Origin: Plasmopara viticola
Lineage: Eukaryota; Oomycota; Peronosporomycetes; Peronosporales; Peronosporaceae
Reading direction: 5' to 3'
Length of the DNA stretch: 64,000 nt
NCBI GenBank assembly: GCA_001695595.3
Contig: MBPM02000175.1
Coordinates: forward strand, 18,042-82,041
Position 1 is the first letter of the stretch. Every line of letters begins with the position of its first letter. The notes below the pieces were generated by a model that did not search any database, was not told where the DNA came from, and was given only the letters and a program-made list of their open reading frames with translations. Below, piece after piece: positions 1-12,413 of the stretch. The translations under genes were made by a program, and so were the position numbers.

Positions 1-68
1 AACATGTCCATCACTTAGCTTATCTTGTTTTATTTGCAGAAAAGAAATTGACAAGGTATAAATCCCAC

Positions 69-192
69 CGTTTTCAAACAATTCCTTGACAGCCTGCACC
101 AACGCGTCTCGACGATTTCCAAAGCCCAGCAGCTCCAAATTGTTGCGAATGAATTGCGTGCCACGATCTCGGCGTTTCTTGTACGTCCTCAT
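69..192 (-). CDS. First exon of a topoisomerase VI subunit B-like ATPase (partial)
   Basis: An ATG at 192 on the minus strand opens a 41-codon exon that runs towards the window edge. It carries a phenylalanine, then LLGFGN, then ALVQAVKELFEN. This resembles the start of the GHKL ATPase domain of topoisomerase VI-B (F..LGF....AL...VKE...N.xDA), whose asparagine binds Mg-ATP. Family members pair with Spo11/TopoVI-A to cut DNA, in meiosis in many eukaryotes. The reading frame stays open to base 1, but the expected DA residues after the asparagine are missing. I therefore infer an intron starting near 68 (GTGGGA), a weak donor. MutL- or MORC-type ATPases are alternatives, but they lack the LGF element. 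The rest of the gene lies outside the window. Confidence 0.45.
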
Positions 193-675
193 GTTGTATC
201 TCTAGCTAAGCGATCATCACTCTTGTTGAACCTTGACAAACGCATCATGAAATCTATTTGACAAGCTAGGGTTTTAACCGAATGTGCGTGAAGCCTAATT
301 TTTCTTGTCACAGCTTAAAGTATTTCGGTAAGAGTTTCTTGTGGCGGGAAATTGGATCATAAGGACATCAGCTACGCATAGACGACTTCTTAAAAGTAGC
401 GCAACACGACTTTTTTCTGGCTTAAGGCTCTGAGTTGAAGTGCCCGCGCACAAAGTGATACCAGGAAGCGGTCGAATTGCGCCGTTACTGCTGTCACAAA
501 AATTTAATTACTAATCGCTAGTTTTGAGTTATTGATTCTGGTGGACTGTGGAAAGTAAGGCATGAAATGTTTTTTTTTTACAGAAGCTTAGTAGATTGTG
601 ACAGAGCCAATCGGAATCGATTCCGATTGCGCCGTCGAATACACATTACTACAACTCGATGAGGTCGGGCATAAG
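193..675. other. Intergenic, no gene seen
   Basis: This stretch separates the TopoVI-B-like first exon from the copia 5' LTR and should hold the promoter of the former. I see no convincing coding potential, RNA gene or repeat in it. Confidence 0.4.
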
Positions 676-916
676 TGTTAGAATACACCGCTGGATGTGC
701 GTGGATGACGTCACAACTATTACGGTAATGTTTACAGTTACTATCATGGTTACGGACATTGATTACGGACATAATAGTAGTCATTCATTGGTCTAGAAAA
801 ATAAGGCTGCTTGTAGAAGCTTCTAGAGTGATCTAGATGGATAGGCTTATGTGTAGCATAGGGTAGTGAATTAAGGACCTAAATTTACTACATTAATTTT
901 TACCAACAAACCAACA
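676..916 (+). repeat. 5' LTR of the copia element
   Basis: It starts TGTTAGAATACACC and ends AAACCAACA. It aligns end to end with 4958-5199, with many substitutions and few indels. The unusual 5' end (TGTT) and CA 3' end fit LTR termini. Confidence 0.85.
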
Positions 917-967
917 GGTTAACAGCCGCACCAAGAAATCTACCTCGCACGCTTCACTCTCACAGCT

Positions 968-1767
968 ATGACGTCCAAGCGAATCGGAGTTCTCTTAGGC
1001 AGTGGAAATTTCTTCCACTGGGAGTTTAACATGCGCAAGACGCTGGCGCGAAAGGGGTTGTTGGCGCACGTTCAAATCGTCAAGAGGGAAAAGGAGATGA
1101 CGGAAATTTGGCTGTTCAACGACGCCAAGGCACTGGGGACGATCGCCCAGGGTATCGAGCTACAGCACCAGACCAAGACTCGGTCTGCATCGACGACTAT
1201 GCACGCTTGAAGCATTCTACGAGAGCTTTAAAATCGTACCACGCTTCACAATCGTGTCGAAAGGACGCGCCGCCTGCATAATTTCAAGATGGAAAGTGGC
1301 TCGACTATATCCAAGCATCTGGATGCGTTTGACGAACTTGTTGTCGAACTTCAGTCACTTGGAGAGCCTGTTGACGAATCGCGACAGCAAGTGGTACTGC
1401 CGAGCACCCTCCCGACAGATTATGAGCGGATTGTGTCGATTGTGGAAAACGCAAGGACATCACGCTAAGAGAGAACAAGGAGACGCTGATGAAGGAGCAT
1501 GAGCGATTGCAAACAAAAGAGACGACGGAGAAAGCGTTTCCACTTCACGGAAGCGGCGGGCGGCCTAAAAGCGATCGTGGACCTGGACGAAAATATTACG
1601 GTCCAAGGAAGAGTAAAAGTGGCTTCAAGGGAAAGTGCTTTAAGTGTAATCAAGTTGGACACATGAAGCGGTACTCCCCAGGCGGAAGCAATGGCATCGA
1701 TGAAGACGCTGAATTAGCTGTTGGCGAAAACAGGTTTGGTGATTGGCTGATCGATAGCGATGCGACA
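968..1767 (+). pseudogene. copia gag and protease start, broken
   Basis: The first frame (from 968) encodes a copia gag N-terminus, including NFFHWEFNMRKTLARKGLL and later GIELQHQTKTRSA. After frame changes, a zinc knuckle follows near 1636: CFKCNQVGH is intact, but the last expected cysteine is replaced by serine. A protease start (WLIDSDAT, from the canonical DSGAT) ends at a stop at about 1768. Gag would package element RNA. This copy cannot make a full protein. Confidence 0.85.
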
Positions 1768-2079
1768 TGACACCATATCGTAAAGACTAATTTGATTTTG
1801 ATGATACGATCTTGGGCATCAATGTGACCATTGCAGACGGCAAAAAATTGCGTGTTCTTGGTTAAGGAACTGGCAAGCTGACGGTAAGCATATCAGGATG
1901 CTAGATATTATGTACATTCCAGGACTCGATAGACGGCTGTTATCGGTTGGAAAACTTGCAAAACGTGATTTGCATATGGAGTTTCAGCATTTGTGTTATC
2001 TGGGGCAAGAATAAGGCTTTAGCTCTGGGCAAAAAGATCGGTAAAGCTTTCGTCTTTGATCGCAAGGTTGAAGAAGCCG

Positions 2080-2720
2080 CTTTGTGGAGTATGCCGGTGC
2101 TGACAATCAGTGGAAGCTGTGGCACGCGCGCATGGGGCACTCAAGCAAGAGCGGAATGGTCAAAACTCAGCATGTCACGCATGGTATGCCAGCTTTACGT
2201 CGTAGCATTAAGTCTATGTGCAGTGGATGTATGAAAAATAAGCGGACCGTATCGTCGTTTGAATCTTCAAGACATCGCGTTTTTTGGAGTTATAACATAC
2301 GGATGTGATGGGACCCATGCAAACGGTATTGAAAGGAGGAACCAGATATGTGCTAACATGTGTGGATGATTTTTCACGTTTCGTGGTAGCTTACTCCTGA
2401 GAAGTAAGAGTGAGGTCGCCGCGAAGCTCTCCGAATATAAGAGCTTCTTTGAGAAGCAATATGAGAGCAAATTAGATGTATTCGTTCTGACAATGGAACA
2501 AAATTCGTGAACAAGAAGGTCACAGCTATATGCTCCGGGATGGTGTCATGCTTCAGCGGACTGTACCTTACAGCCCCCAACAAAGCGGTGTAGCTGAACG
2601 GATGAATCGCACTACTATGGAGAAGGCAAGAAGTATGCTTAATTGCAAGGGCATGTCAATATTTTGGTGGGCAGAAGCTGTAAGCACTGCAGTCTAATTG
2701 ATTAATAAATCGGTGAACAT
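2080..2720 (+). pseudogene. copia GAG-pre-integrase and integrase, broken
   Basis: The pre-integrase motif LWHARMGHSS is readable from about 2117, with the CSGCMKNK zinc-binding part near 2220. The integrase core follows with CVDDFSRF (about 2360) and YSPQQSGVAERMNRTTMEKAR (2570-2635), in different frames. Integrase would insert element cDNA. Several stops and frameshifts inactivate it. Confidence 0.85.
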
Positions 2721-3379
2721 CGAACGATCGGACAAGATGCCGTACAAAGTAGCTTTTAAGTAGAAACCACGAATGAAACACCTGCGTATATTTGATTCCC
2801 AAGGATATGCTCATGTTGACAGCACTAAAAGGGCGAAAATCGATCCTAAGAGCTGTTAGTGTATGCTTCATGGATATGCTAAAAACGCGAAGGCTTATCG
2901 TGTTTATGATTTGGTATTATCAAAATCAAGATAACACGATCTGTTCAGCTTGATGAGCGCGGTGTTAACTGTATATACAATACACCGTGTTCGATAAAGA
3001 CTCAGTTACCCATCTTTTCAAGAAAATGAATGAAGAAGACCCATTTTCCTGCTGAGCGACGGCTGGTGATAGACGAATGCATGAACAGTATCGAGGGGTC
3101 AACGCAAGATATTGAGATGGATGAGGCCGAATTTGAGCGTGGTATAAATCTGAAGCGACCACTAGCACTCGAACATCGAATAGCAACTGAGCAAGAGCTG
3201 ACAGAATATCCCTTCCCGCGAATAATTGAGTCCAGGCACAGAGCGGTCAAGGCGTTCTCGTGAGCCAGCTTTGTTACTGGAAGACAGCTTGAAGCTGGAT
3301 AATGAAACGGAAGAAAGTTAAGGAATTCCGTCTCCGAAGCGCCCAAGAATCGACGAAGATGGATTACCTGCCGAAGTAG

Positions 3380-4880
3380 TGTTGGCGTATGCGGCAAAAA
3401 TTGACGGGGCTACTGACATTACGAACACATACGCTGAAGCAGTTGCAAGTGATGAAGCAATAGCATGGCGAGCAGCAATAAAGACCGGACTATTATCACA
3501 TGATGAGAACGACACTTTATTCATTGTACCGCGCGGAGCTGCTCGTCCGATTGGATGTCGATGAGGATTCGCCAGGAAACTTGATGAGAACGGCCGAGTC
3601 ATTTGCTACAAGGCACGGCCTCTCGCAAAGGGGTTTACGTACTCTCCAGTAGCGAACATGAATTCCATATGGGTTGTCTTGGCTGTTTGCGTCGCAGACG
3701 GATACGAAATGGAACAACTGGATGCAGACACTGCGTTTCTGGATAGTGAGCAGAGCGACCGAGTCTGTATGGAGACACCATCTGGAGTTAAGACTATTGG
3801 AAATCATGTCCGCATGCTGAATAAGGCCATTTACGGGATAAAGCAAGCTTCTCTAAAGTAAAACAATTTATGGCGTCTTTGTTTCAAATGGTCTTTAAGA
3901 GTTGTGGCGCGGATCAGTGCTTGTATGTAAAGCTTTCTAAGAAGGGGCACATCTACGTTTGCCTCTATGTAGATGATATATTAATCGCAGCCAAACGTGC
4001 AGAGATTTGTGAAAGATGCTCTCATGAGTGCTTTCAAATGAAGGAGAATGGTGACGCAAACTTTATCGTGCGAATGGAGATTGATTACGACAAGAAAGCC
4101 GGAACGTTTATGATCAGACAAACGCGTTCCGTTGACGACGTTGACGACGTACGCAACGATTTGGTCAGCAGAACGCCAAGACGACCGATAGCCCACGTGC
4201 CTCCAATCTCAAGCTTACTAAAGAGCAATCGCCAGGAACAGATGGAGAAGCTATTGAATTGCAATCAAAGCCATATCGCTCTCTCATTGGCTGTCTCATG
4301 TACATAACAACATGTACGAGACCGGACATTGCCTACGTAGTTACGCAGCTATCAAGATTTCTTGAAAATTCTGGAATACAGCATTGGCGAGCCGCGATTC
4401 GTGTGCTACGATACTTGAAGTCAACGCGCCTGCATGAAATTGTATATGAAGGAGGGACCAGCAACATTATATTTGAAGCATTCGCGGACGCAGACTGGGA
4501 AGCAACATCGACGAAAGGCGATCTGTTTCTGGTGTGGTGATTAAAATTAGTAATGGACCGGTAGTGTTCAAGTCGGAATTTCGGAGAACGGTGGCACTGA
4601 CTTCAGCAGAAGCCGAGTATATGGCACTAAGCCTGTGCACCCAGGAAGTTTTGTGGATGCGCGCGATATTGAAGGACATGGGCAAAAACCAGAATAATGT
4701 AACGCAAGTCTGGGAACAACCAAGGGGCAATAGTACTGGCCCAGAATGCGGGATGTCATGCCAGAAGTAAGCTCCTCGTCATCGAGCATCACTTTACGCT
4801 AGAAATTGTTGAATACAGAACGATCCAAATCGAGTACGTCCACACAAAGCATCAGCTGGCGGACATGCTTACCAAGGCTC
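3380..4880 (+). pseudogene. copia reverse transcriptase and RNase H, broken
   Basis: RT signatures include MEQLDADTAFLDSE (a degraded copia RT block with the first catalytic aspartate), LNKAIYGIKQAS, and CLYVDDILIA (the YVDD box, about 3961-3990). The connection and RNase H part reads ALTSAEAEYMALS near 4597-4635 and VHTKHQLADMLTKAL near 4840-4880. Premature stops (for example at 3859) separate the blocks. Family assignment is secure. Function is lost. Confidence 0.88.
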
Positions 4881-4957
4881 TCGGACACGCTCAAGCAAAA
4901 AGACAGGCATCAAGAAGCAAGAAATAAAGAAAACTAAACATTAGCGGTGGGTGGGAG

Positions 4958-5199
4958 TATTGGGATACGCCGCTGAATGTGCGTGAATGACGTCACAACT
5001 ATTACGGCAATGTTTACAGTTACTAACATGGTTACGGATACTGATTAAGGACATAATGGTAGTCGTTAATTAGTCTAGATAAATAAAGTCGCTTGTAGAA
5101 GCTTTTAGAATGATTAAGACGGATAGGCTTAGATGTAGCACAGGGTGGCGAACTAAGGACCTAAATATGTTCACATTGATTTTTACCAACAAACCAGCA
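4958..5199 (+). repeat. 3' LTR of the copia element
   Basis: It starts TATTGGGATACGCC, so the terminal TG has mutated to TA, and it ends AAACCAGCA. It matches the 5' LTR throughout, including the central GACGTCACAACTATTACGG block. Confidence 0.85.
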
Positions 5200-7739
5200 A
5201 TCAGCAAGTCATCTGTGTTTTAATCCAACCATTATATTAAACCAAATGTTTATGACAAGCTGAAACTTGCCGTGAAAAAAACTAAAAAATGATTCATTTG
5301 GGCTTTAAGCTCTCTGTGGTCGATTTAAAGCATGCATCCTTAAGCGTAACGGCAAAAACATTCGCCTTTTTACCTTTTAAAATACACCTCTCGCACCAAA
5401 GCTAAGATGTACGGTGGGATTTGCTCAAATTTACACAGTCTGCTGGCTGCTATTAATGAGCACTCCTTCCTAAAAATTTGGCCGTTTCTGTCACGGAGAG
5501 GCCCGAACAAAGCATTTGACGTTTAAAGTCTTTCGATCGGGCCATACCGAATAAAACAGCATTAAATGTGGCTTAGTGTTGAACTTCGCTTCCAAAAAAC
5601 AGAGAAGAAAGCTTTTAGCGCAAGAGCTCAAAGAGCGTTCTTCATGAATTATTTGAGCATATGGGCATGTGTAGATGTTTTAACTCGAGCGAAGTATGCC
5701 ATTTTTGGGAGTGCACCAAGCGGAACTACCACACAGCGAAATAGTTGTCGGGTGTATTACAAGGCGAAATCAACGATGAGTACGATCAGGGAAGCCTACT
5801 AAGGACAAGATTAGTCGCGTTGAGCAGCCAATTGTTAGCAGGGCATAGCCTTAAAGATAGTCTCATTTGAAAATCACGATCGTGTCTGTAAGCCTAGCTC
5901 GCTGGCTATTGATTTAGCCGTAAAATGTATCAGTATGCCTTGGACGGTTTCAATCATTTCCGGAATATCGTACATAGCTGATCGACACTCCACTTTAGAT
6001 TCTTTTATCCGTACGCTAAGGCTCTTCAAGCCCATCAACGTGTTCTCAGCAACAGGAACTGGGTGTATAATTTTGGTTGATGTAAAAAAATTGCTGATAG
6101 GTGTTTTGAAGCTGATAGCATCGAAGGCTGTATAGTCTTGATATTAAAAGCGAACTAGAGCCGCACCATAAGTACGAGCAATGGGATTACCGTGGCAGTT
6201 CAAAGACCTTAAATTCTACCCGTTTTGCTTCTAGCGGAGCTTCAATGAGTCGTAAGATAGCCTCTGTTGAAGAGCAGATGCGCTTCGGCGCATATATCTG
6301 ACCGAGTGCTGAGCAAGTGGTAAGTAGGACAACTGATAGAGTGGCTTGGGAAACAAAGCTGGCTTTAAAAAGCGTGTCAACCATCCACTGCACGTAGTGT
6401 AGCCCCCCGGATGTCAATGCGTCAATAAAAGGTCGGGGTCATATATTGTCTTTGACTTGACTTGATCCTGCCCAAGCCTTGAGTCGATTAGTGAAGCAAG
6501 GTCATAAGCGCTGGCTGCCTAATCTCGCACATTAGACTTTAGTGAGTCATCATTTGATCCGCACGCACGGTGAATGATATAGAAATATTTCATTTATTTT
6601 GAACGCTATAAGCAGCTATCGTTGCGCCTTGGCACGGAGAACCAAAATGATCGTAATGATCTAGTATATCCGTTAGGAAAAAAAATCTAGGCGTGGTGTC
6701 CAGACTCACATCATTGAAAGGTCCACCGGATTGAAGATTGAGGCATGATATTAATCTTGTTCTTGGCTCAAGTAGTTTCTCACCTCGCAATGACTATTGC
6801 ACGAGGGTTGTATGAGCTCACAAAAACTATTTTACCGAAAAGGCATAGAAAAACATGATACATGAGTCGAGACTTTGCACACATGCCTGTAATAAGCTGA
6901 ACGGTGCCAAGATTTCTACGCAAACATACCTTTCAATATAAAAGGTGTAGCTTGAAAACATGTCCAAGTGAACGTACAGTGCACTGGAGCGTAAGACATT
7001 ACACGACGTCTTATGAAGACGTTCGATATCTTGAAAGAAAAGACAGTAATGCATGGCATTGGCATAAATCTTCTTTAGGGAAATGCTCTGGGGAAAATTG
7101 GCAATGATGTCTACCTTGGTGTGAACGGTGAAGCACGGAGGCTTTAGAGCGCACACGAATGGACCTCAAGTGTTACACCTCCGCTGACGTGGCATTTGTA
7201 ATCGGAAGTGAATTTGAAGCCTTACTCAACGCAACTTATTCAACATTCGACAAAACGTTTGGCGTGCGGTTTTGCTTCCTAGCAATTACTCTGGGTAACT
7301 GGTGAACTTTGTCCGGGAATGGCAGATGTTACTGATAAAGAAGATCTGTAATTTTTTTCAGAGATTACGGCTATGAAATAGTCGCACACGGACACGGCCT
7401 GGATGGCTGTGTATCGTGCTATCCCAACCATCTTTCAGAAAGCTAGAATAAGTGACAATGAATGCTACAGACAAGCGAGGTTCACATCGACAGGTCTCAG
7501 GCGACCTGGACATTATTAAAAATGATGCTAATTTGAAAATGTAGATCCCAAGTCGTTGGTCAGCATATGGGCAGTTTACCTGCATGTCGTTTGGCTAGGT
7601 CAATACTTTACACAAGCTCACTTCGACTAAAGCAGAAGCTGCTTATTCAGTCCAACTACTTACACCAGTACATTGCAACTTAAACCTAAGCGACTCAAAT
7701 ACTCTTCGACCTCCTGGTGGGAATAAAGAGCGACACTAG
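5200..7739. other. Gene-poor DNA with a possible minus-strand gene remnant
   Basis: No conserved gene is recognised. At about 6420-6187 and 6125-5870 the minus strand gives two open stretches in different frames, with ordinary amino-acid composition. The second includes VPVAENTLMGLKSLSVRI. They could be two exons, or a frameshifted remnant, of one unidentified gene. Other open frames here look like chance. Confidence 0.25.
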
Positions 7740-8110
7740 TAGCTCACCATCCGATATACTTGACAGCGAAAGATTGTCGGTTCGAAGCGCCACTTTTGGC
7801 CTATACAGATCCATGATAGTGGAATGGCGGCTCAGTGTCATCTGTGAAGCGTGACCCTGTCATTGGCAATGCTTAGCTGCAAGCAGATTGCGAGGGGTAA
7901 AGTCGAGAAATCTCATGCAGATTTATGCAATGACAGATAAGCTGTTTGTGATGAGGTAAGCTTTTCAGCAAATTCAGGCCTCACGTGCCAAAGCATTTGT
8001 GTTGTTTACGGATCATGCGCCACCACGCACTGCAACCTTACCTCTCGCAGAAAATGATAAAGCGGATCTCATTTGGATCAAAAGATTAAGATGAAGATTA
8101 GTCCAGGATA
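7740..8110 (+). mobile_element. Ty3/gypsy RNase H-region remnant
   Basis: With frameshifts, the plus strand reads LAYTDP, then SVICEA, then DPVIGNA.LQAD, then KAFVLFTDHAPPRTATLP. This order matches the end of gypsy reverse transcriptase and its RNase H, where the family has D.....VVCDASDFAIG and FV..TDHA.LRT. It is heavily decayed, and its boundaries and any LTRs are not visible. Confidence 0.5.
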
Positions 8111-11100
8111 GCAGAATGCCGTTATCAAGTCGCTAAAAAGCCAGATAACTCATCCCATAGTTTTATAGCGTGCTACATCCGCCAAAGGCTTTTGAGGGGC
8201 AACGACTTTAGGAAATTTCGGGCAAGAAAATACCGGCGTGGTTGACTGCAAGGCTGCATCGATTGTTTTTAAAAGGGGGCTATTGTAGTATATTTTCAAT
8301 CAAGGCTGACCACTACATGTGGTGGTCCCGTTTGATGTGAAGCGAACACACCGTATCATCTATAGGGCTTGCGACCCATCGCTCAATTGCAAAGAAGGCT
8401 TGAGGCCTAGTTGGTATTCACTATTGGCAGCCAAAGCTGTATCAGTGGGTCTAAAGACTGCATCTCAATGAGGCCGCACCATTGGCAAGCTCGCTGTTGT
8501 CCTTGTGCTGCTTAGCGTATATAAGAATACATTTCGTGCTCATCATACCGACAGACTCGGCACGCTACGCTTGTATTGGTGTCTTGCTGACTGAAGCGGC
8601 AAATCACAAATTTGATGGCTGTGACTATCACGGTCAATGATATCGAAACATAGCGCTAATCTTTTGACTTCATGAGTCATAGCGCTAATTGTCTTGAGTT
8701 GTGGCATCACTTTACAGGTTCCTTTGGGTGAGCATTTTTTTTAAATATTCTGCAGATATATGACCATCCGTAGATTGCTTATCAAACATAGCGAGTGAAG
8801 CGACGTATATGTTTCTACGTTCATGCATTCTAACAGCATGCTGTCAATCATTGCATTATAAAATCTTTTAAACAAGTTACTCGCTGGTTGGCGTGAACGC
8901 GTTAGCTAGCCCACGCGTCTCGTTACTATCACCACATTGTGGAATCTAGGCCGAAATGAGATTGTATTGTCGAGCAGCTTGCTGATATCAACCCTCGCAC
9001 AATACATAGCCAGTTGATAACTACGTTAATGACGGGTGGCTGGAAGCCCATATATTTAAAAGGGCCATTCCGATTATAATAAAACAAATAACAATCCAAC
9101 ATTACAAATTTATTATTTAAATCTTTATAGGCTAATAACCGATTTATAAATATCGTTACTACATTTAACTGCGGCCGCACTTCATTGTACTAGTTTTCAA
9201 CGAATGAGATTTAGCATACACTGCTAAAGTTACTTACAGATACGAGCACACAGTCGATTAGTAGCCTCAGGTATGACGTCGTAGGCTCATTTGAATTCGG
9301 TCATCGATGTACTACGCTTTTCGTCGCTAGGGTTGTTGGGCGAGCAGAGATCATCTTGGGATTTCTGGTGATCAGTGTGTCAAAGCTAAAGTTTTTGATT
9401 GTCCACTGGGGTAGCGTGCTCAGCGGAGCATGTCAATACGGACCATAAGCCACAAGACGACAGTTTAACAAGTCTTCAGCAGGGTCAACCTATTACCCTA
9501 AGTTATATATTTAATCGCCGTAGCTGTCGCGAAGTAGTCACCATTTGTGTCCAACGCCATAAAAATTAATGTCATCCTCAAACGTTTAGTGAGACTTAGA
9601 AACTACCATTACAATTTGTGGTGTCAGCAACAACGCCCCAATCTTAGAGCTGCCAAATGAGCTAGTAGCTGTTTTACTTAGAGTATCATATAGAAGACCT
9701 TTTGAGCTGCATTCCTCGATAACACTAGCCGCAGGCTCAGGTGATGGCCTGTGACTTCATCGAGGAAACTATCTGCACTTTTAGGCTTAAATTGCTTCAG
9801 ATCACCGACAACTATTTCTAAACATTTCAATTATAAGCCCCAAAAAAGTATCTAATGTCATCAGTCCCATTGGCTAGCGAGAGGCCTTACTTAAAGCGAA
9901 AGCGAAGTCGATGGCTCCTGCGGGCAAGTACCTGACCTTGGTGATGAGGACACCAAAACTTGAGTAAAAAAAATGGCGAGCTAAAACCTCGATTCGATAG
10001 AGCACGTAAGAGCCATCAGAACCGCATTGGCATGACTGCCAATGGTCGTTTAAAACTGGAATCTGGCTTTGTTTGTAGGTTGCGGGATTTTGGACGCGCG
10101 TTAATGTATGGTAAAAATGATTCTATGCCCGCGCTCGAAATTTTATCTTTCAGTACCTAGCTTGCCGTTATGCCAAAGCCGAGACATTGTGGATGTGAGC
10201 TGTCTTCGATAAATCAAATTGATGATTGCACTTGTGATAAAGGACGTTATGTTCTTCGTGTTGTGTGGTTCGACCCCGGGTCGTAATATATTTTTTCCCG
10301 CATAAATCCGAGATATGTTTCTGAATTGAATGCGGGAGCCGTGGTGGTGGTGTACCCAAGCGTACCTTTATATCATGTGCGACACAAGCTTCTTCCGACG
10401 CTAAGTGAATATTTAAGTGAGACTCAATGCGGTGCCTAAAGCTCGCGCGAAAGTAACTCTGAATTAAGGACTTTTTAAAGTCCGTTGATGTTTCACGAAG
10501 TGTTGCCTCTGGAGAGCTTTAGAAAAACAAAGCAGATGAGCATGCTGCTCGGCAGTATAGTTCGCATCGGCCGGTTAGCTACTATCCGGAAGTTTTACCT
10601 ATTTAAGTGGACCCGCTGTCCAATGAGTGGGTAGATATCTCATGGGACGACAATTTGCGGTGCTGGAGCAGTCAAAAAGCTTTTTGCTCTCTGCGTTCGT
10701 GAATAAGACCTTTTGACTCACCCAATCTTCAAATAGGACAACTCGGCTAACAAGAAGCTCTTAGCGCCCAAAAATGCACCTCCGCACTCGCATGGAAGTG
10801 TTGCAACCAAGAAGGCCGGATATTTTTTCCCGTTTTGGCCTTACGTCTTCTACATAAGAAGCAGCATCTCATGCGTAGCTTATATGGTCACTTAGAACAA
10901 AAGTCAGCCGTTGACCCGGCGGCCCGATTTTGGCTCTGAGGGGGCGATCCCGGATCCGTGAGGCCCTCGAGGAGGAGATGGACGTCGTTGGCCCTATTCT
11001 TAAACGTTCTATCATTTTTTCTCAAATAGCAGTGAAAGGAAAAGTTTGGTGGATCAAGCACTGTAGATAAGGGGTAGTGCAGTAAAGAATTGAATAAAAC

Positions 11101-11230
11101 GCCTTGTTAGTGTCCCACTTACTGCTGACAGCGAAATTGTTCGCTTATTTATTTGTGTCAAAAACCTTATTTGAGCGATGTTCTTTTCGAATAGAGTCAA
11201 TCTCTCATCAAAACTCGTATAACTCGCGTC
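8111..11230. other. Gene-poor DNA upstream of the methyltransferase gene
   Basis: No supported gene. It contains one copy of a dispersed repeat (about 10159-10275) and a short GC-rich patch near 10910-10990. The last ~200 bases should contain the promoter of the methyltransferase gene. A pyrimidine-rich TCAATCTCTCATC about 40 bases before its ATG is only loosely Inr-like. Confidence 0.3.
10159..10275 (+). repeat. Dispersed repeat, copy 1 of 3
   Basis: It shares TATGCCAAAGCCGAGACAT and a downstream block (GGAC....GTTCTTCGTGTTGTGTGGTT) with copies near 34191-34312 and 36855-36990. The spacing is similar in all three. The element type is unknown. Confidence 0.55.
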
Positions 11231-12413
11231 ATGACCAAGCGGGAGCTGCTGGACAGCGAGTCTACCGCCACCAAGCATATAAAACAGCACAAACGACTAG
11301 AAAAAAGTGCAAAACAGCGACGGGTAGGAAACTTTAGAAGGTGCGTAGATGTTGCCTATTGTCGTGTTTGGTATTGAGTAATCGCTGACGATCAGATAAC
11401 AACCAGCTACTACTCATACCGACTAGGGCAGAAGCATCAGGACAAGCTGGAGGACGATCCGCGTCTTAAAGCGCTAGAAAAAAACTGGTTTGAGAGCAAG
11501 CGTGGGCTCGATATCGGCTGCAATTCTGGAGAGCTGACGATTGCCATTGCCGAACGACTGGCGCCAAGCTATATCTTGGGCATGGATGTTGACCCGCAGC
11601 TCATTTCTACAGCTAGAGGACACCTAAAGAAGCTTTTACGACAGAAACAAAGTGATAAGGCTCATAATGAGATCGCGACAAGAAAAACTAGTCCAGACGA
11701 TGGAGAAGGAGCTATGGAGTCTCTCGCTGACGTCAAAAGCGAGGAGAAGGGTCCAGCTGACGAGGAAAATGTAGGCAGCACCAATTTAGGAGCTAATGAT
11801 GCCTTTGCCGATGACGCATCATTATTATTCGAGCTGTGGAAGCCTCCATTAAAGACACGGGTCGCTGAACCTTGTGCTATCGGCAAATCTGTTGCCAGGT
11901 ACGTTTGGGTTGGTCATCATAAAAATCGATACTGATGACCTATTTATTTGTAAAGCTCAAAATTTCCACTCAATGTGGTTTTCAAGCAAGAAGATGTAAT
12001 GTCGGACGCTCACGCAGGCAAGGACTACGACTTCATCACGTGGTATGGACTTGTGAAGCTGTACACTACTAGGGTATACAATTCTAGTGACCACTGTCTG
12101 TAGCTTTAGTGTGACAAAATGGATCCATCTTTTTCACGGCGACGAAGGCATTAGGAAAGTTTTCAAGAAGATTTATGAGCTTTTAGTGCCTGGTGGCCGC
12201 CTAATTCTCGAGCCGCAGCCATGGAAATCATATCACAAGCGCAAGTTCACGTCAGAAATTACAGCGGCGAACTATCCAACGATTCAATTACGGCCAAAGG
12301 ACTTTCCAAAGTATTTAGTAGACTCTATAGGCTTTCAAAGTTGTGATCTTCTAGAAGTTTGCCAGACATCCTCAAAAGGTTTTCGGAGACCAGTCTACGT
12401 CGCTCAGAAGTGA
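11231..12413 (+). CDS. Bin3-type RNA cap methyltransferase (MePCE/BCDIN3D family), 4 exons
   Basis: The inferred exons are 11231-11340, 11407-11898, 11956-12042 and 12104-12413, giving about 332 residues. All introns are 57-66 bp with GT-AG ends, and joining them restores AGC, AGC and TGC codons at the junctions. The family transfers methyl groups from S-adenosylmethionine to the 5' gamma- or monophosphate of small RNAs (7SK, U6 or tRNA-His). The SAM-binding motif LDIGCNSG lies at residues 71-78. The family signature SVTKWIHLFHGDEG follows at the exon 3/4 junction, then VPGGRLILEPQPWKSY. An acidic, lysine-rich insert at about residues 105-165 is not part of the conserved core. The ATG was chosen because the N-terminal KRxxG.....GNFR region leads directly into YYSYR. 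The gene converges with SmD3. Confidence 0.88.

Larger units (their letters stand above)
676..5199 (+). mobile_element. Decayed Ty1/copia LTR retrotransposon
   Basis: Two LTRs of about 241 bp (676-916 and 4958-5199) enclose a gag-pol region with conserved copia order: gag, zinc knuckle, protease, integrase, reverse transcriptase, RNase H. The flanking five bases are ATAAG before and ATCAG after, probably a target-site duplication that has lost one base match. A G-rich polypurine tract lies at about 4945-4957. Stop codons and frameshifts break every domain, so the element is dead. The LTRs differ at roughly 15% of positions by eye, meaning an old insertion. No standard initiator-Met primer-binding site is obvious after the 5' LTR. 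Confidence 0.9.

Noticed and set aside
7600..7680. TSTKAEAAYS resembling copia RNase H (STAEAEY)
   Set aside because: Spacing to other copia motifs is wrong and the adjacent sequence fits gypsy better.
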